A DNA stretch of 64,000 bases from Gordonia otitidis NBRC 100426 (lineage in GTDB: Bacteria; Actinomycetota; Actinomycetes; Mycobacteriales; Mycobacteriaceae): positions 1 to 64,000 of the forward strand of contig NZ_BAFB01000091.1 of assembly GCF_000248075.1 (NCBI RefSeq), given 5' to 3'. The notes below the pieces were generated by a model. It had not been told where the DNA came from. It made no database searches and saw nothing but the letters and a program-made list of their open reading frames with translations. How positions within the stretch are numbered: position 1 is the stretch's first letter; each line of letters starts with the position of its first letter. Position numbers and translations under genes: made by a program. Positions 1 through 7,718 of this stretch are shown here, in pieces.

Positions 1-111
1 AAGGCCGTCGACGACAACAAGGAAATCGTCTGGGTGCCTGGCACTTTCCGGTTCATCATGACCGTGCTCCGCCACATCCCACGCAAGGTGTTCCGCAAGC
101 TGCCGGTGTAA
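1..111 (+). CDS. dprE2: DprE2, decaprenylphosphoryl-2-keto-ribose reductase (C-terminal end only)
   Basis: Only the last 36 codons are present, open at the left edge and ending in TAA. The tail reads as a basic, aromatic C-terminus with the segments [11 protein letters not shown] and [11 protein letters not shown], like the end of the short-chain dehydrogenase DprE2. That enzyme completes the epimerisation of decaprenyl-phosphoryl-ribose to decaprenyl-phosphoryl-arabinose, the arabinose donor used by AftA, the Emb proteins and AftB. In M. tuberculosis dprE2 (Rv3791) directly precedes aftA; here aftA begins 3.2 kb downstream after an insertion. The call rests on a short tail plus gene neighbourhood, so it is fairly but not completely secure. 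Confidence 0.7.
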   Translation, partial: KAVDDNKEIVWVPGTFRFIMTVLRHIPRKVFRKLPV

Positions 112-136
112 TTCGACGCCGCGTCGTACTCACCAT

Positions 137-172
137 TCCGTCCCGCTCAGCCCACCTGGCGAGCGGGACGGA
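137..172. terminator. Stem-loop terminator between convergent dprE2 and acyltransferase gene
   Basis: A perfect 12-bp stem (TCCGTCCCGCTC with GAGCGGGACGGA) with a 12-nt loop lies between two gene ends. On the plus strand it is followed by a short T-containing stretch (GTTGTTTG). It probably ends dprE2 transcription and may act in both directions. Confidence 0.7.
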
Positions 173-190
173 GTTGTTTGGGGGTGGCAA

Positions 191-883
191 TCACGCGGCG
201 TCGGAGCGCTCGCCGTGCAAGCCCCATTGGCGCGCATAGGAATTGACAAGCGGCTGCCCGGTTCTGGTCGCAATTGTCCGCATCAAGTCGTCGGTCGCCG
301 CTCTGACGCCGAGTGCCCCGTCGGCACGGTAGTCGTCTAGTTCCATCGGTTCGAGGATCTCGATGCGTACCCTTCTCCTCCACCATGGCCGACTCCCGGG
401 TCTGGTACCCGTGATCGCGACGGGTATCAATGGTGCGCCCGTGTCCATAGCGACTCGAACAGCCCCCGTCCGGCCACGGTAGAGCCGACCGTCAGGGGAT
501 CGTGCGCCTTCGGGGTGGATTCCCCACGCGCCACCGTAAGCCAGAATCGATCTGGCAGCCTCCAATGCCAACGACGACGCGTTTCCGCCTCGACGGTCAA
601 CGCTTATCTGCCCGACGGCACTGAAGAACACGCGTTGCATCCATCCGAAAACACCTGACCTGTCGAAGTATTCGCGCTTGGCGAGAAACGCAACATGTCG
701 CCGTGCGGCGAGCGTCAGATAGAACGAATCCAGGACTGCCAGGTGGTTGGCAGCAAGGATCACCGGACCGCGCCGGGGTATGTACTGGCGTCCTGTCACT
801 TCAGGCCGGCCGAGAACGTACAACACGGGCCCGATCACAAGATGTCGGCACACGCGGTACACGACGGGAGTCGACAAGCGCAT
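191..883 (-). CDS. 1-acyl-glycerol-3-phosphate acyltransferase family protein (PlsC-like)
   Basis: A 230-residue lysophospholipid acyltransferase of the PlsC/AGPAT family, expected to move an acyl chain from acyl-CoA to a lyso-lipid at the membrane. The catalytic NHxxxxD motif is seen as NHLAVLD near residue 46, and the substrate-binding EGxR motif as PEGARS near residue 124. The N-terminus is hydrophobic (VIGPVLYVLG), fitting membrane association. The ATG at 883 abuts the palindromic operator shared with the divergent TetR gene, so the two genes are almost certainly co-regulated. Because there is little room for a leader, translation may begin from a leaderless message or at a slightly later GTG (codon 8 or 11). 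The natural acceptor lipid is unknown. Confidence 0.85.
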   Translation of the reverse strand: MRLSTPVVYRVCRHLVIGPVLYVLGRPEVTGRQYIPRRGPVILAANHLAVLDSFYLTLAARRHVAFLAKREYFDRSGVFGWMQRVFFSAVGQISVDRRGGNASSLALEAARSILAYGGAWGIHPEGARSPDGRLYRGRTGAVRVAMDTGAPLIPVAITGTRPGSRPWWRRRVRIEILEPMELDDYRADGALGVRAATDDLMRTIATRTGQPLVNSYARQWGLHGERSDAA

Positions 884-918
884 AGACAGTGTCTACACCA
901 GTTGGGAGACACTGTCTA
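883..918. promoter_or_regulatory. Paired TetR-type operator between divergent genes
   Basis: Two palindromic half-operators, TAGACAGTGTCT (883-894) and AGACACTGTCTA (907-918), are exact reverse complements of each other. Each also contains its own dyad AGACA-N-TGTCT. They fill the 36-bp gap between the start codons of the acyltransferase (ATG at 883) and the TetR regulator (GTG at 920). The arrangement is typical of autoregulated TetR repressors that also control a divergent neighbour. Confidence 0.8.
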
Positions 919-919
919 C

Positions 920-1474
920 GTGACGGTCGAAAACACCAGAGCCGCGCTCGTGCGCGCGGGAGTCGAGCTACTCGAGGAAACCGGTTCGCCCGACGTCGGA
1001 TTGCGCTCAATCGCCAGACGGGCCGGCGTCTCGCATGGCGCGCCGCGACGGTGGTTTCCGACACATCGCCTGCTCCTGGCCGCGATAGCCGAAGTGGGCC
1101 TACAGGACTTGGCCGACGCGCTGGAGTCGGCAGCCCGAGCTTCCGACCACGATCTGGTGGAGATCGGACGCGCCTACGTCGATTTTGCGCGACGTCGACC
1201 CGCGATGTTCACACTGATCTTCCGCCATGACCTACTCGAGGACTCGGGGGCAAACCTACGGAGTTCGTCGCGCCCGATCTTTGCCTGGCTCGTGTCGATC
1301 GTCGAGAAGTCGGGTGGCACAACCGAACCGGAAGCGACTGCCGCCTCGATCTGGGTCGCGATACACGGCCTCGCAGTCCTGTTTTCGACCGGCGCACTTG
1401 AATTGACGATTCCGGGAGTCGACGTCGTCGACATGATCCGACGCGCCGTGCACAGCAGCGGCGGCTGGCTCTGA
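920..1474 (+). CDS. TetR/AcrR family transcriptional regulator
   Basis: About 184 residues beginning at GTG 920. The N-terminal helix-turn-helix is clear: TRAALVRAGVELLEETG, then GLRSIARRAGVS and a recognition-helix region PRRWFPTHRLLLAAI. The C-terminal part matches the TetR C-terminal WHG-type domain (ARRRPAMFTLIFRHDLL, then HGLAVLFSTGAL). I chose GTG 920 because the reading frame further upstream overlaps the divergent acyltransferase and does not resemble protein. The paired palindrome just upstream is its likely operator, so it probably represses itself and the adjacent plsC-like gene. Its ligand is unknown, perhaps an acyl-CoA or lipid. Confidence 0.85.
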   Translation: MTVENTRAALVRAGVELLEETGSPDVGLRSIARRAGVSHGAPRRWFPTHRLLLAAIAEVGLQDLADALESAARASDHDLVEIGRAYVDFARRRPAMFTLIFRHDLLEDSGANLRSSSRPIFAWLVSIVEKSGGTTEPEATAASIWVAIHGLAVLFSTGALELTIPGVDVVDMIRRAVHSSGGWL

Positions 1475-1758
1475 CACCAGACTTCGTCACATCGTGCACA
1501 CACGTCAATGAGTCGCAGGCACCCAGCCCGGTAAAGGGATGGCTACGCGGCCTGATGAGACGCGTAGGCCCGACAGGGCATGACGAGGATGGTGAAGTCG
1601 CCGTCGACTGCGGATCGGAAGGTGGCAGGTTGGTCAATTCCGCGCAGAACGATTATCAGGTGCCGAGGTTATGACTGGTCTCTTGGGCATCTGGGCTGCG
1701 GGAGGAGTCCACTCCCGACGACCACGCCGGATTCGTGACGGGGCAGAATTGTCAGACC
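1475..1758. other. Intergenic region without a supported gene
   Basis: No convincing coding sequence is seen here. A short inverted repeat, CTACGCG/CGCGTAG (about 1542-1566, 11-nt spacer), could terminate the TetR transcript. The rest may be decayed accessory DNA. Confidence 0.4.
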
Positions 1759-1774
1759 TCGAATGTATGTTCTG
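1759..1774. promoter_or_regulatory. SOS-box-like sequence at the start of the DUF222 gene
   Basis: TCGAATGTATGTTCTG resembles the actinobacterial LexA consensus TCGAAC-N4-GTTCGA, with three mismatches in the twelve defined positions. It lies immediately before the ATG at 1778, the alternative start of the DUF222-HNH gene. SOS boxes upstream of 13E12/DUF222 genes are known in M. tuberculosis. Weak match, so only suggestive. Confidence 0.35.
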
Positions 1775-3197
1775 GTTATGGCACCAGACGAGCCCGCCGA
1801 TTCCGGGCCTCACGACGCCGCATTAGCGCGGTCGCTCGAGCACACCGGCGTGGAGACTCTGTTGGCGCAGTTAACAGACGACGAGCGTCTCTACTCCCGC
1901 GAACTCGTCGAGGTGCTGTTCCACACCAACGCACTCAAGGCCTGCGCCGACTACCGCATGCTGCAGGCGGCGATTCTCCTGTACGAGGAGCGCGAAGCCG
2001 ACTACCTCCATCGCATCGACACCGAAATCGGTTCCGGTGAGGTCACCATCCCCGAAGGCTGTACCGACCCCGAACAACTCGCCGCTCTCCTGACCCGCAA
2101 AGGCCAGAACCCGCTGGCGCGATTCGGACCCGACGGTCTGACCACATCGATCGCCGAACTCGGCGCCACCCTGTGCCTGACTCCCGCCCAGGCCAAGAAG
2201 ATGATCGAAACCGGCGCCGCCCTGCGCTACCGGGTACCCAAGACCGCACAACTGCTCGCCACCGGGCGCATCGACCTCCCCCGCTTCCAGGAGATCGTCG
2301 CCCGCACCGACAACGTCGACGACTCCCACCTCGATCCCGTCGACACTGCCCTCGCCACAGCGATCGCAGCGCGAGAACCCATGTCGATGACCAGGTTTCG
2401 TGCCATGGTCGACGCCATCGTCGAGCGCGTCGATCCCGACGGCGCCGCGCGGCGTCGTGCCACTGCCACCAGCCGCCGCTACCTCAGAATCCGACCCCAC
2501 CGCGACGAACCCGGTCAATCACGAATCGACGGTCAACTACCGGCCACCGCGGCAGCCATCCTCGACGCTCGCCTAGAAGCGATGATCGCCGACATACATC
2601 TCGACGACCCCCGCACCCGCGCCCAACAACGCGCCGACGCGCTGACCGCACTCGCCCAGGCACTACCCACCCTGCCCTGCGACTGCCCCGACTGCCGCAG
2701 CGCGCTCATTCGCCCCCACGCGGAGACCGACACCGGTTCGGCCGACGACGCGGCGCACGACGTCGCCGGCGTGACCATCCCCGATGAGCGCGACAGCGCT
2801 GTCCCAGCGCCGTCGGACCGTTCTGCACTCGCGCCGAGACCGTTGTTCCACATCGTGATCAACCTGTCGACGGTGCTCGGCCACGACAACGACCCCGCCT
2901 TCCTCGACGCTGTGCCGCTTCCATCACCGCCACAAGACTTTCGCCGTCGGGTGGCGCGATCATCAGACACCCATGGGACGCGCCGTGTTCGTCTCCCCCG
3001 ACGGCTATCACTTCCTCGGCAACGCCTACAGTGGCCGCGACCTCTTCCCCACCCTGGGCGAACCCGACCGTCCACCAGACACACGCGTACCGCGACGACT
3101 CGCGACCGCCCACACCGCACGCATCGACCAAGCACGCGCCGACACCCACGCCAGGCGCCTCGCCAACGACCACTTCACCGGCGACCCGCCTTACTGA
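1763..3197 (+). pseudogene. DUF222 / HNH endonuclease (13E12 repeat family), internally deleted and frameshifted
   Basis: The first ~385 codons read as a DUF222 protein (LSRELVEVLFHTNALKAC-type N-terminus, then a CDCPDCRSALIRP stretch) up to VINLSTVLGHDNDPAFLD near 2908. Family members then continue through the HNH core (C-x2-C...DH...GG.T...N). Here the sequence jumps, at about 2908-2915 and in a different frame, straight to TLCRFHHRHKTFAVGW, PDGYHFLGNAYSGRDLFP and a stop at 3195-3197. So about 80 residues including the first half of the nuclease active site are missing and the frame is shifted by one. The original frame runs on to 3280 as low-complexity sequence. Start may be ATG 1763 or 1778. 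Almost certainly a non-functional nuclease. Confidence 0.8.
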
Positions 3198-3290
3198 ACC
3201 TGCCACACCAGGACGCCCGCTCCCAGACATCGTCTCGGGGGCTGGCCGTCGTGCCCGACGCATATCGAGACCCCTGCTAGAAATAGACGC

Positions 3291-5288
3291 GTGACGTCAA
3301 CGCAGAGCCCGGCCATCGACGACTCCGGTCCACAGGTCTCCGGGACTCCGCAGCGTCGGGTGAGCCGGCACGTCCGCACCCTGATCGACCTCGTGTTCGC
3401 GGTGATCGTCGCCGCGATCGTCGCCTTCGTCGGCCTCAAGGCCATCGATTCGGTGCAGTGGCCTGCGTTCAACTCCTCGAATGTCACCCGCGCGCTGACG
3501 ACGACGGGCCAGGTGGTGGCTGTCGTCATTCTGGTGATTGCGGCACTGTTGTATCGCTACGGCAGGCCACGGTGGGTGGTGACGCTGCTTTCGACCGTCG
3601 GGATCTCCGGCCTCGTGACCGTCACCCTCGGCATGCCGCTGGGCGCCACCCGCCTCTATCTCTTCGGATTGTCCGCCGACCAGCAGTTTCGCACCGAGTA
3701 CCTCACCCGACTGACCAGCAGTCCGCGTCTGGCGGACATGACCTATCTGCACCTCGCGCCCTACTACCCGGCCGGATGGTTCTGGGGTGGCGGTCGCTAT
3801 GCGTCACTGATGGGGATGCCTGGCTGGGAGGCGTTCAAGCCATGGGCGATCCTGTCCATGGCCGTGGCTGCCGCGGTCGGAGTGGTCCTGTGGGCTCGGA
3901 TGGTCCGCACCGACAGGGGCACTGCGGCGGCACTCGCCGTCACCATCGTGACCCTGATGTATGCCGGACCCGAACCCTACGCAGCCGTGCTCATCCTGAT
4001 CGGCGTCCCGATGCTGATCCCGATGCTCTATGGCCTGCGCGGACGTTCGCGCCACGCCGACGGCCCGACGTCGGATCTGCGAGGAGGCACCAGCTGGGCA
4101 GCCGTCATCGCCACCGGCCTCTTCCTCGGGCTGAGTGCCACGTTCTACACGCTGTACACCGGCTTGTTCGCGGGTGTTGCGATCCTCATGGCAGTGGCGT
4201 TGATCGTGCAGGGCTGGGTTGGAGCGTCGAACAAGGCACTGCCTCGCGACGTCGTGTCGAACACCCGACGCCGCACGACGCTGGCAATCCTCGGGCGCCT
4301 CGTCGTGATGGGAGTGATCGCAGGTCTCGTCGCCCTGACTGTGTGGGCGCCCTACCTTCTCGCGCGTGCACGTAGCCAACCCGCCAGCGGCGGAACAGCC
4401 GAACACTATCTACCGGAACGCGGTTCGTTCCTACCGTGGCCGATGTTCCACCTCAGCCTCGTAGGGGCGATCACCTTCGTCGGCCTCGTCTGGATCCTGC
4501 TGCGCTTCCGCCAACGAACGATCGCGGCGGCACTCGGGATCACAGTCATCGGCATCTACCTGATGAGTTTGCTGTCAATGCTTGCGACGGCAGCGGGTAC
4601 GACGCTTCTCGGTTTCCGACTCGAGCCCATCCTCGTCGCGGTACTCGCCGCAGCGGGAGTATTCGGGGTCGTCGAACTCGCACACTGGGCCGTCAGCAGG
4701 TTCGGTGATGTCCGTACCGTGATCGGCATTCTCGCCGCACTCGCAGGGATCGCGGTGGCACAAAGCATCCCCGCATATCTTTCCAACGAGATCGCCACCG
4801 CCTACACCGACACGGACGGCTACGGCGACCGTGCAGACAAGCGACCAGCAGGTGCTGAGTCCTACTACCCACAGCTCGACAAACTCATCAGCGAGCAGAC
4901 CGGCCGCCCGGCCACAGACAACGTCGTTCTCACCGCCGATTACGGCTTCCTCTCCGTCTACCCGTACTGGGGCTTCCAGGGATTGACCTCGCACTACGCA
5001 AACCCGTTGGCGGAGTTCGACAAACGAGCCGCCACGATCGAGACGTGGTCCAAGGCGACATCGGCTGACGATCTGGTCCATCAGCTCGACACCGCTCCAT
5101 GGACACCGCCGAACGTCTTCCTGTTCCGGTATTCGGCAGACGGCTACGCACTGCGACTGGCGCAGGACGTCTACCCCAACGACCCGAACGTGAAGCGCTA
5201 CACCGTGACCTTCGACCCCAATCTGTTCAACGACCCCCGATTCCAGATCACAGACGTCGGACCCTTCGTTCTCGTGGTCCGCAGGTGA
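3291..5288 (+). CDS. aftA: AftA, galactan 5-O-arabinofuranosyltransferase
   Basis: A 665-residue polytopic membrane glycosyltransferase of the GT-C class that adds the first arabinofuranose from decaprenyl-phosphoryl-arabinose onto the galactan. The soluble N-terminus is followed by a first membrane helix (LVFAVIVAAIVAFVGL), about ten more helices and an extracytoplasmic C-terminal domain from about residue 510. The family-typical YLTRLTSSPRLADMTYLHL and YPAGWFWGGGRYASLMG segments sit in the first large loop. The GTG start at 3291 gives MTSTQSPAID. The gene lies upstream of the emb genes as in mycobacteria, but is separated from dprE2 by inserted genes. Its stop overlaps the start of the following MBL hydrolase gene, implying co-translation. 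Confidence 0.93.
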   Translation: MTSTQSPAIDDSGPQVSGTPQRRVSRHVRTLIDLVFAVIVAAIVAFVGLKAIDSVQWPAFNSSNVTRALTTTGQVVAVVILVIAALLYRYGRPRWVVTLLSTVGISGLVTVTLGMPLGATRLYLFGLSADQQFRTEYLTRLTSSPRLADMTYLHLAPYYPAGWFWGGGRYASLMGMPGWEAFKPWAILSMAVAAAVGVVLWARMVRTDRGTAAALAVTIVTLMYAGPEPYAAVLILIGVPMLIPMLYGLRGRSRHADGPTSDLRGGTSWAAVIATGLFLGLSATFYTLYTGLFAGVAILMAVALIVQGWVGASNKALPRDVVSNTRRRTTLAILGRLVVMGVIAGLVALTVWAPYLLARARSQPASGGTAEHYLPERGSFLPWPMFHLSLVGAITFVGLVWILLRFRQRTIAAALGITVIGIYLMSLLSMLATAAGTTLLGFRLEPILVAVLAAAGVFGVVELAHWAVSRFGDVRTVIGILAALAGIAVAQSIPAYLSNEIATAYTDTDGYGDRADKRPAGAESYYPQLDKLISEQTGRPATDNVVLTADYGFLSVYPYWGFQGLTSHYANPLAEFDKRAATIETWSKATSADDLVHQLDTAPWTPPNVFLFRYSADGYALRLAQDVYPNDPNVKRYTVTFDPNLFNDPRFQITDVGPFVLVVRR

Positions 5289-6037
5289 GCACCTTCGAGA
5301 TCAGCAAGGTCGACGCCGCATCGTCGACCGCCTACCTGGTGCAAACAACTGGGGTGAATTGGGTCATCCTGCAAGATGATTCGGGTATAACCCTGATCGA
5401 CGGCGGGTACCCGGGCAATGTCGACGACGTGATCGGATCGATCGAGCAGATCGGAGCACGTCCGTCCGACCTCCGTGCAGCCCTGCTCACCCATGCCCAC
5501 GTCGACCACCTCGGCGGACTACAGAAGTTGCTGCAGCGCTTCGACTTTCCCGTGTACGCCGATCCCGACGAGGTCGCCCACGCCCACCGTGACCGCCTGC
5601 AGCAGGCAGGACCCCTCGACATCGCTGCCGTCGCCTGGAGTCCGCGCACGTGGCGCTGGCTGGCGATGGTCGCACCGCTTGGCGTGCTGAGCCGAACCGG
5701 GATCGATACCGCACAGTCATTCCCGACGGCCGGCGCACTCGACCTTCCGGGCCTGCCGCGACCGGTGAGCGCGCACGGACATACCGATGGACACAGCGCG
5801 TTTCTCGTCGCCGACGGCGAAGTACTGGTCTCCGGCGACGCACTGATCAGCGGTCACCCGCTCTCCGGACACCGCGGACCGCAACTACTCCCGAGATTCT
5901 TCAACCACGACGACGCAGCAACCAGGCGCAGCGTCGAGGCGTACGCAGAGTTGACGGCGACGGTTCTGTTCCCCGGCCACGGCCCGCGCCTCGACGGTCC
6001 GATCGCAGATCTGGCCCACGCCGCTCTGGCGCGCTGA
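5285..6037 (+). CDS. MBL-fold metallo-hydrolase
   Basis: About 250 residues, starting at GTG 5285 inside the aftA stop (GTGA overlap). The zinc-binding HxHxDH motif is THAHVDHLGG near residue 75. Further ligands are plausible in AHGHTDGHS, SGDALISGHP and FPGHGP, so the metal site looks complete. This is the usual layout of glyoxalase II-like or lactonase-like MBL proteins. There is no signal peptide, so it is probably cytoplasmic. Overlap with aftA suggests the two are co-expressed, but no MBL gene occupies this position in M. tuberculosis and its substrate cannot be told from sequence. The reading frame extends further upstream within aftA; the overlap start avoids that. Confidence 0.85.
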   Translation: MSTFEISKVDAASSTAYLVQTTGVNWVILQDDSGITLIDGGYPGNVDDVIGSIEQIGARPSDLRAALLTHAHVDHLGGLQKLLQRFDFPVYADPDEVAHAHRDRLQQAGPLDIAAVAWSPRTWRWLAMVAPLGVLSRTGIDTAQSFPTAGALDLPGLPRPVSAHGHTDGHSAFLVADGEVLVSGDALISGHPLSGHRGPQLLPRFFNHDDAATRRSVEAYAELTATVLFPGHGPRLDGPIADLAHAALAR

Positions 6038-6050
6038 GCGGTCCGTCGGC

Positions 6051-6218
6051 GGTGCCGCCGCCGCGAAATACGGTGCCCTCGCCGAAAAACCCGGTGCCGT
6101 CGCCGCAAAACCCGGTGCCCTCGCCGCGAAACCCGGTGCCGTCGCCGCGAAACCCGGTGCCGTCGCCGCAAAATCCGGTGCCGTCGCCGAAAAACGCGGT
6201 GCCGTCGCCGCAAAATCC
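6051..6218. repeat. Eight-copy 21-bp tandem repeat between convergent genes
   Basis: Eight consecutive 21-bp units, each GGTGCC(G/C)TCGCCG followed by 8 variable bases such as CAAAACCC, fill the gap between the MBL and methyltransferase stop codons, with a degenerate ninth start at 6219. On the other strand the unit reads approximately CGGCGA(C/G)GGCACCGGGTTTTG. It is recognisably the same unit as in the arrays at 38161, 47200 and 47905. There are no unique spacers, so it is not CRISPR. Confidence 0.9.
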
Positions 6219-6240
6219 GGTGCCCTCGGGCTCCGGCCCC

Positions 6241-7137
6241 TCAGGAGCGGTCGATCGTCCCGTGGCCGCGTTGGCGTCGTACGCCCGACAGTAGCGTCCC
6301 GGACTGTTCGGAACCGGTCGGCTCCCCGGACTCCCCGGACTCCTCGGACTCCTCGGAGCTCGACCGGCTCGACGACCTCCCACCCGCGGCAAGAACTTCC
6401 CCTGCCGTCGTGACCTCGCAGTTCCACCCAGCGGCGTCGAGCATCGACGCGATGTCGGCATCGCTGCGCCAGAGCGCGCGCACGTCGGCGAACGGGTCGT
6501 TCGCGGCAGGCGGTGCTGTCCGTCGTGAACGAACCGTGACACCGATCCGCGAGCCTGACTCCGCAGCAGCCGTAGTCCCCTCGATCACGCGCTTCACCAT
6601 GTCATCCGAGAGGTAGACGAACAGTCCCTCGGCGAGCCACGCCGACGGCAGGTCAGCTCGGAAACCCTTGTCCTGCAGAGCGCGAAGCCAGTCGTCGGCG
6701 AGATCGCAGGCGACCACCCGACGCTCGACCGTCGGCTCGAGCCCCGACTGCGCGACCAGATCTTCCTTCACCTCGGTCACCGACGGCCTGTCGACCTCGA
6801 ACAGCTTCGCCCGCGAGCCGAGATCGAGCCGGAAACCCCGACCGTCCAGCCCTGAGCCGAGGATCACGAACTGCGTGATGCCGTCGGCCACCGCACTCGT
6901 GAACACGTCGTCGAGAAACAGCGTGCGCGCCACGATCCAGTGGTACATCGACCGCATCTCGGCCGAACCAGCGCCGTGTACGACATCGCGTCCGCCGAAC
7001 TCCGCGGACCGCGGTCGGATCCGTGCGATCGCCTCGGCCAGGGGATCACGGAAGAGCGCATCGTCTCTCGACGACTCGACCGCCCGAGCCCACGCGACAC
7101 CCAGCGCGGTCTGTCCGACGTCGTCGAGATCAGCCAT
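6241..7137 (-). CDS. Class I SAM-dependent methyltransferase (TIGR00027/LCM family)
   Basis: A 298-residue putative S-adenosylmethionine-dependent methyltransferase of the family expanded in mycolate-containing actinobacteria. The SAM-binding motif is QFVILGSGLDGRGFRL near residue 85, followed by the acidic LFEVDRPSV, a second motif RRVVACDLADDWL and the strand AWLAEGLFVYLS. The C-terminus carries a Ser/Glu/Gly-rich tail (SSSEESEESGESGE) encoded by imperfect 9-bp repeats at about 6320-6355, which probably has no catalytic role. The ATG overlaps the aroQ stop (ATGA), so the two form a transcriptional unit facing away from embC. The acceptor substrate is unknown for most of this family. Confidence 0.85.
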   Translation of the reverse strand: MADLDDVGQTALGVAWARAVESSRDDALFRDPLAEAIARIRPRSAEFGGRDVVHGAGSAEMRSMYHWIVARTLFLDDVFTSAVADGITQFVILGSGLDGRGFRLDLGSRAKLFEVDRPSVTEVKEDLVAQSGLEPTVERRVVACDLADDWLRALQDKGFRADLPSAWLAEGLFVYLSDDMVKRVIEGTTAAAESGSRIGVTVRSRRTAPPAANDPFADVRALWRSDADIASMLDAAGWNCEVTTAGEVLAAGGRSSSRSSSEESEESGESGEPTGSEQSGTLLSGVRRQRGHGTIDRS

Positions 7138-7598
7138 CAGCCGAGGACCTCCACCAGGCGTCGAATCGCGAACTCATAGCCACGGATGCCGCATCCGACC
7201 ACGATCCCGGACGCCAGCGGCGACACGTAGGAGTGGTGCCGGAATGCCTCACGCTGGTGCACGTTGCTGATGTGGACCTCGATGATCGGCACCTCCGGGA
7301 TCACCAGCGCATCCGCCAGCGCGACCGACGTGTGGGTCCACGCCGCAGGGTTGATGACGATCCCACTGATGTTCCCGCGCGCCTCGTGTAGCCAGTCGAT
7401 CATCTGGCCCTCGTGGTTGGTCTGCGCCGCGCGCAGGCCGTACCCGAGTTCGCCTGCGGTTCGTTCTGCGAGCTCGACGACGTCGGCCAGCGTCGCCGAC
7501 CCGTACACCTCCGGCTGTCGGATGCCGAGCGTGTTCAGGTTAGGGCCGTTCAGCAACAGAATCGGTGCAGGTTCAGAGCCCGCGGCATCGGTCGACAT
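7137..7598 (-). CDS. aroQ: 3-dehydroquinate dehydratase, type II
   Basis: A 153-residue type II dehydroquinase, third step of the shikimate pathway, acting in the cytoplasm as a dodecamer in the known family. The signature LLLNGPNLNTLGIRQPEVYG carries the catalytic Tyr32, and EVHISNVHQRE supplies the catalytic His109. The NPAAWTHTSVAL loop and the RGYEFAI tail are also typical. Length is normal for the family. The ATG lies at 7598 and the gene is divergent from embC. Its position inside the arabinogalactan cluster, away from other aro genes, is unusual. It is co-transcribed with the downstream methyltransferase. Confidence 0.93.
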   Translation of the reverse strand: MSTDAAGSEPAPILLLNGPNLNTLGIRQPEVYGSATLADVVELAERTAGELGYGLRAAQTNHEGQMIDWLHEARGNISGIVINPAAWTHTSVALADALVIPEVPIIEVHISNVHQREAFRHHSYVSPLASGIVVGCGIRGYEFAIRRLVEVLG

Positions 7599-7703
7599 AG
7601 GGCAAGGGTAGTCACGTCACGCAGCGAGCCCACCGCTCCCGCGCCGACACAATGCCGCAGGCACGAGCGCGATGCCGTTGGTCTCGAACGCCGGGACTGC
7701 GGT

Positions 7704-7718
7704 TAGGATCACTGCTTG
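7704..7718 (+). promoter_or_regulatory. Probable -10 element of a leaderless embC promoter
   Basis: TAGGAT at 7704-7709 fits the actinobacterial -10 consensus TANNNT and ends 8 nt before the GTG start at 7718. This suggests transcription starts at or next to the start codon. The 19-nt stretch from here aligns with the one before embA (TAACAT at 11164). Confidence 0.5.

Noticed and set aside
6051-6218. Possible CRISPR array
   Set aside because: Units are contiguous 21-mers with no unique spacers and no cas genes nearby; the same applies to the arrays at 46949 and 47905.
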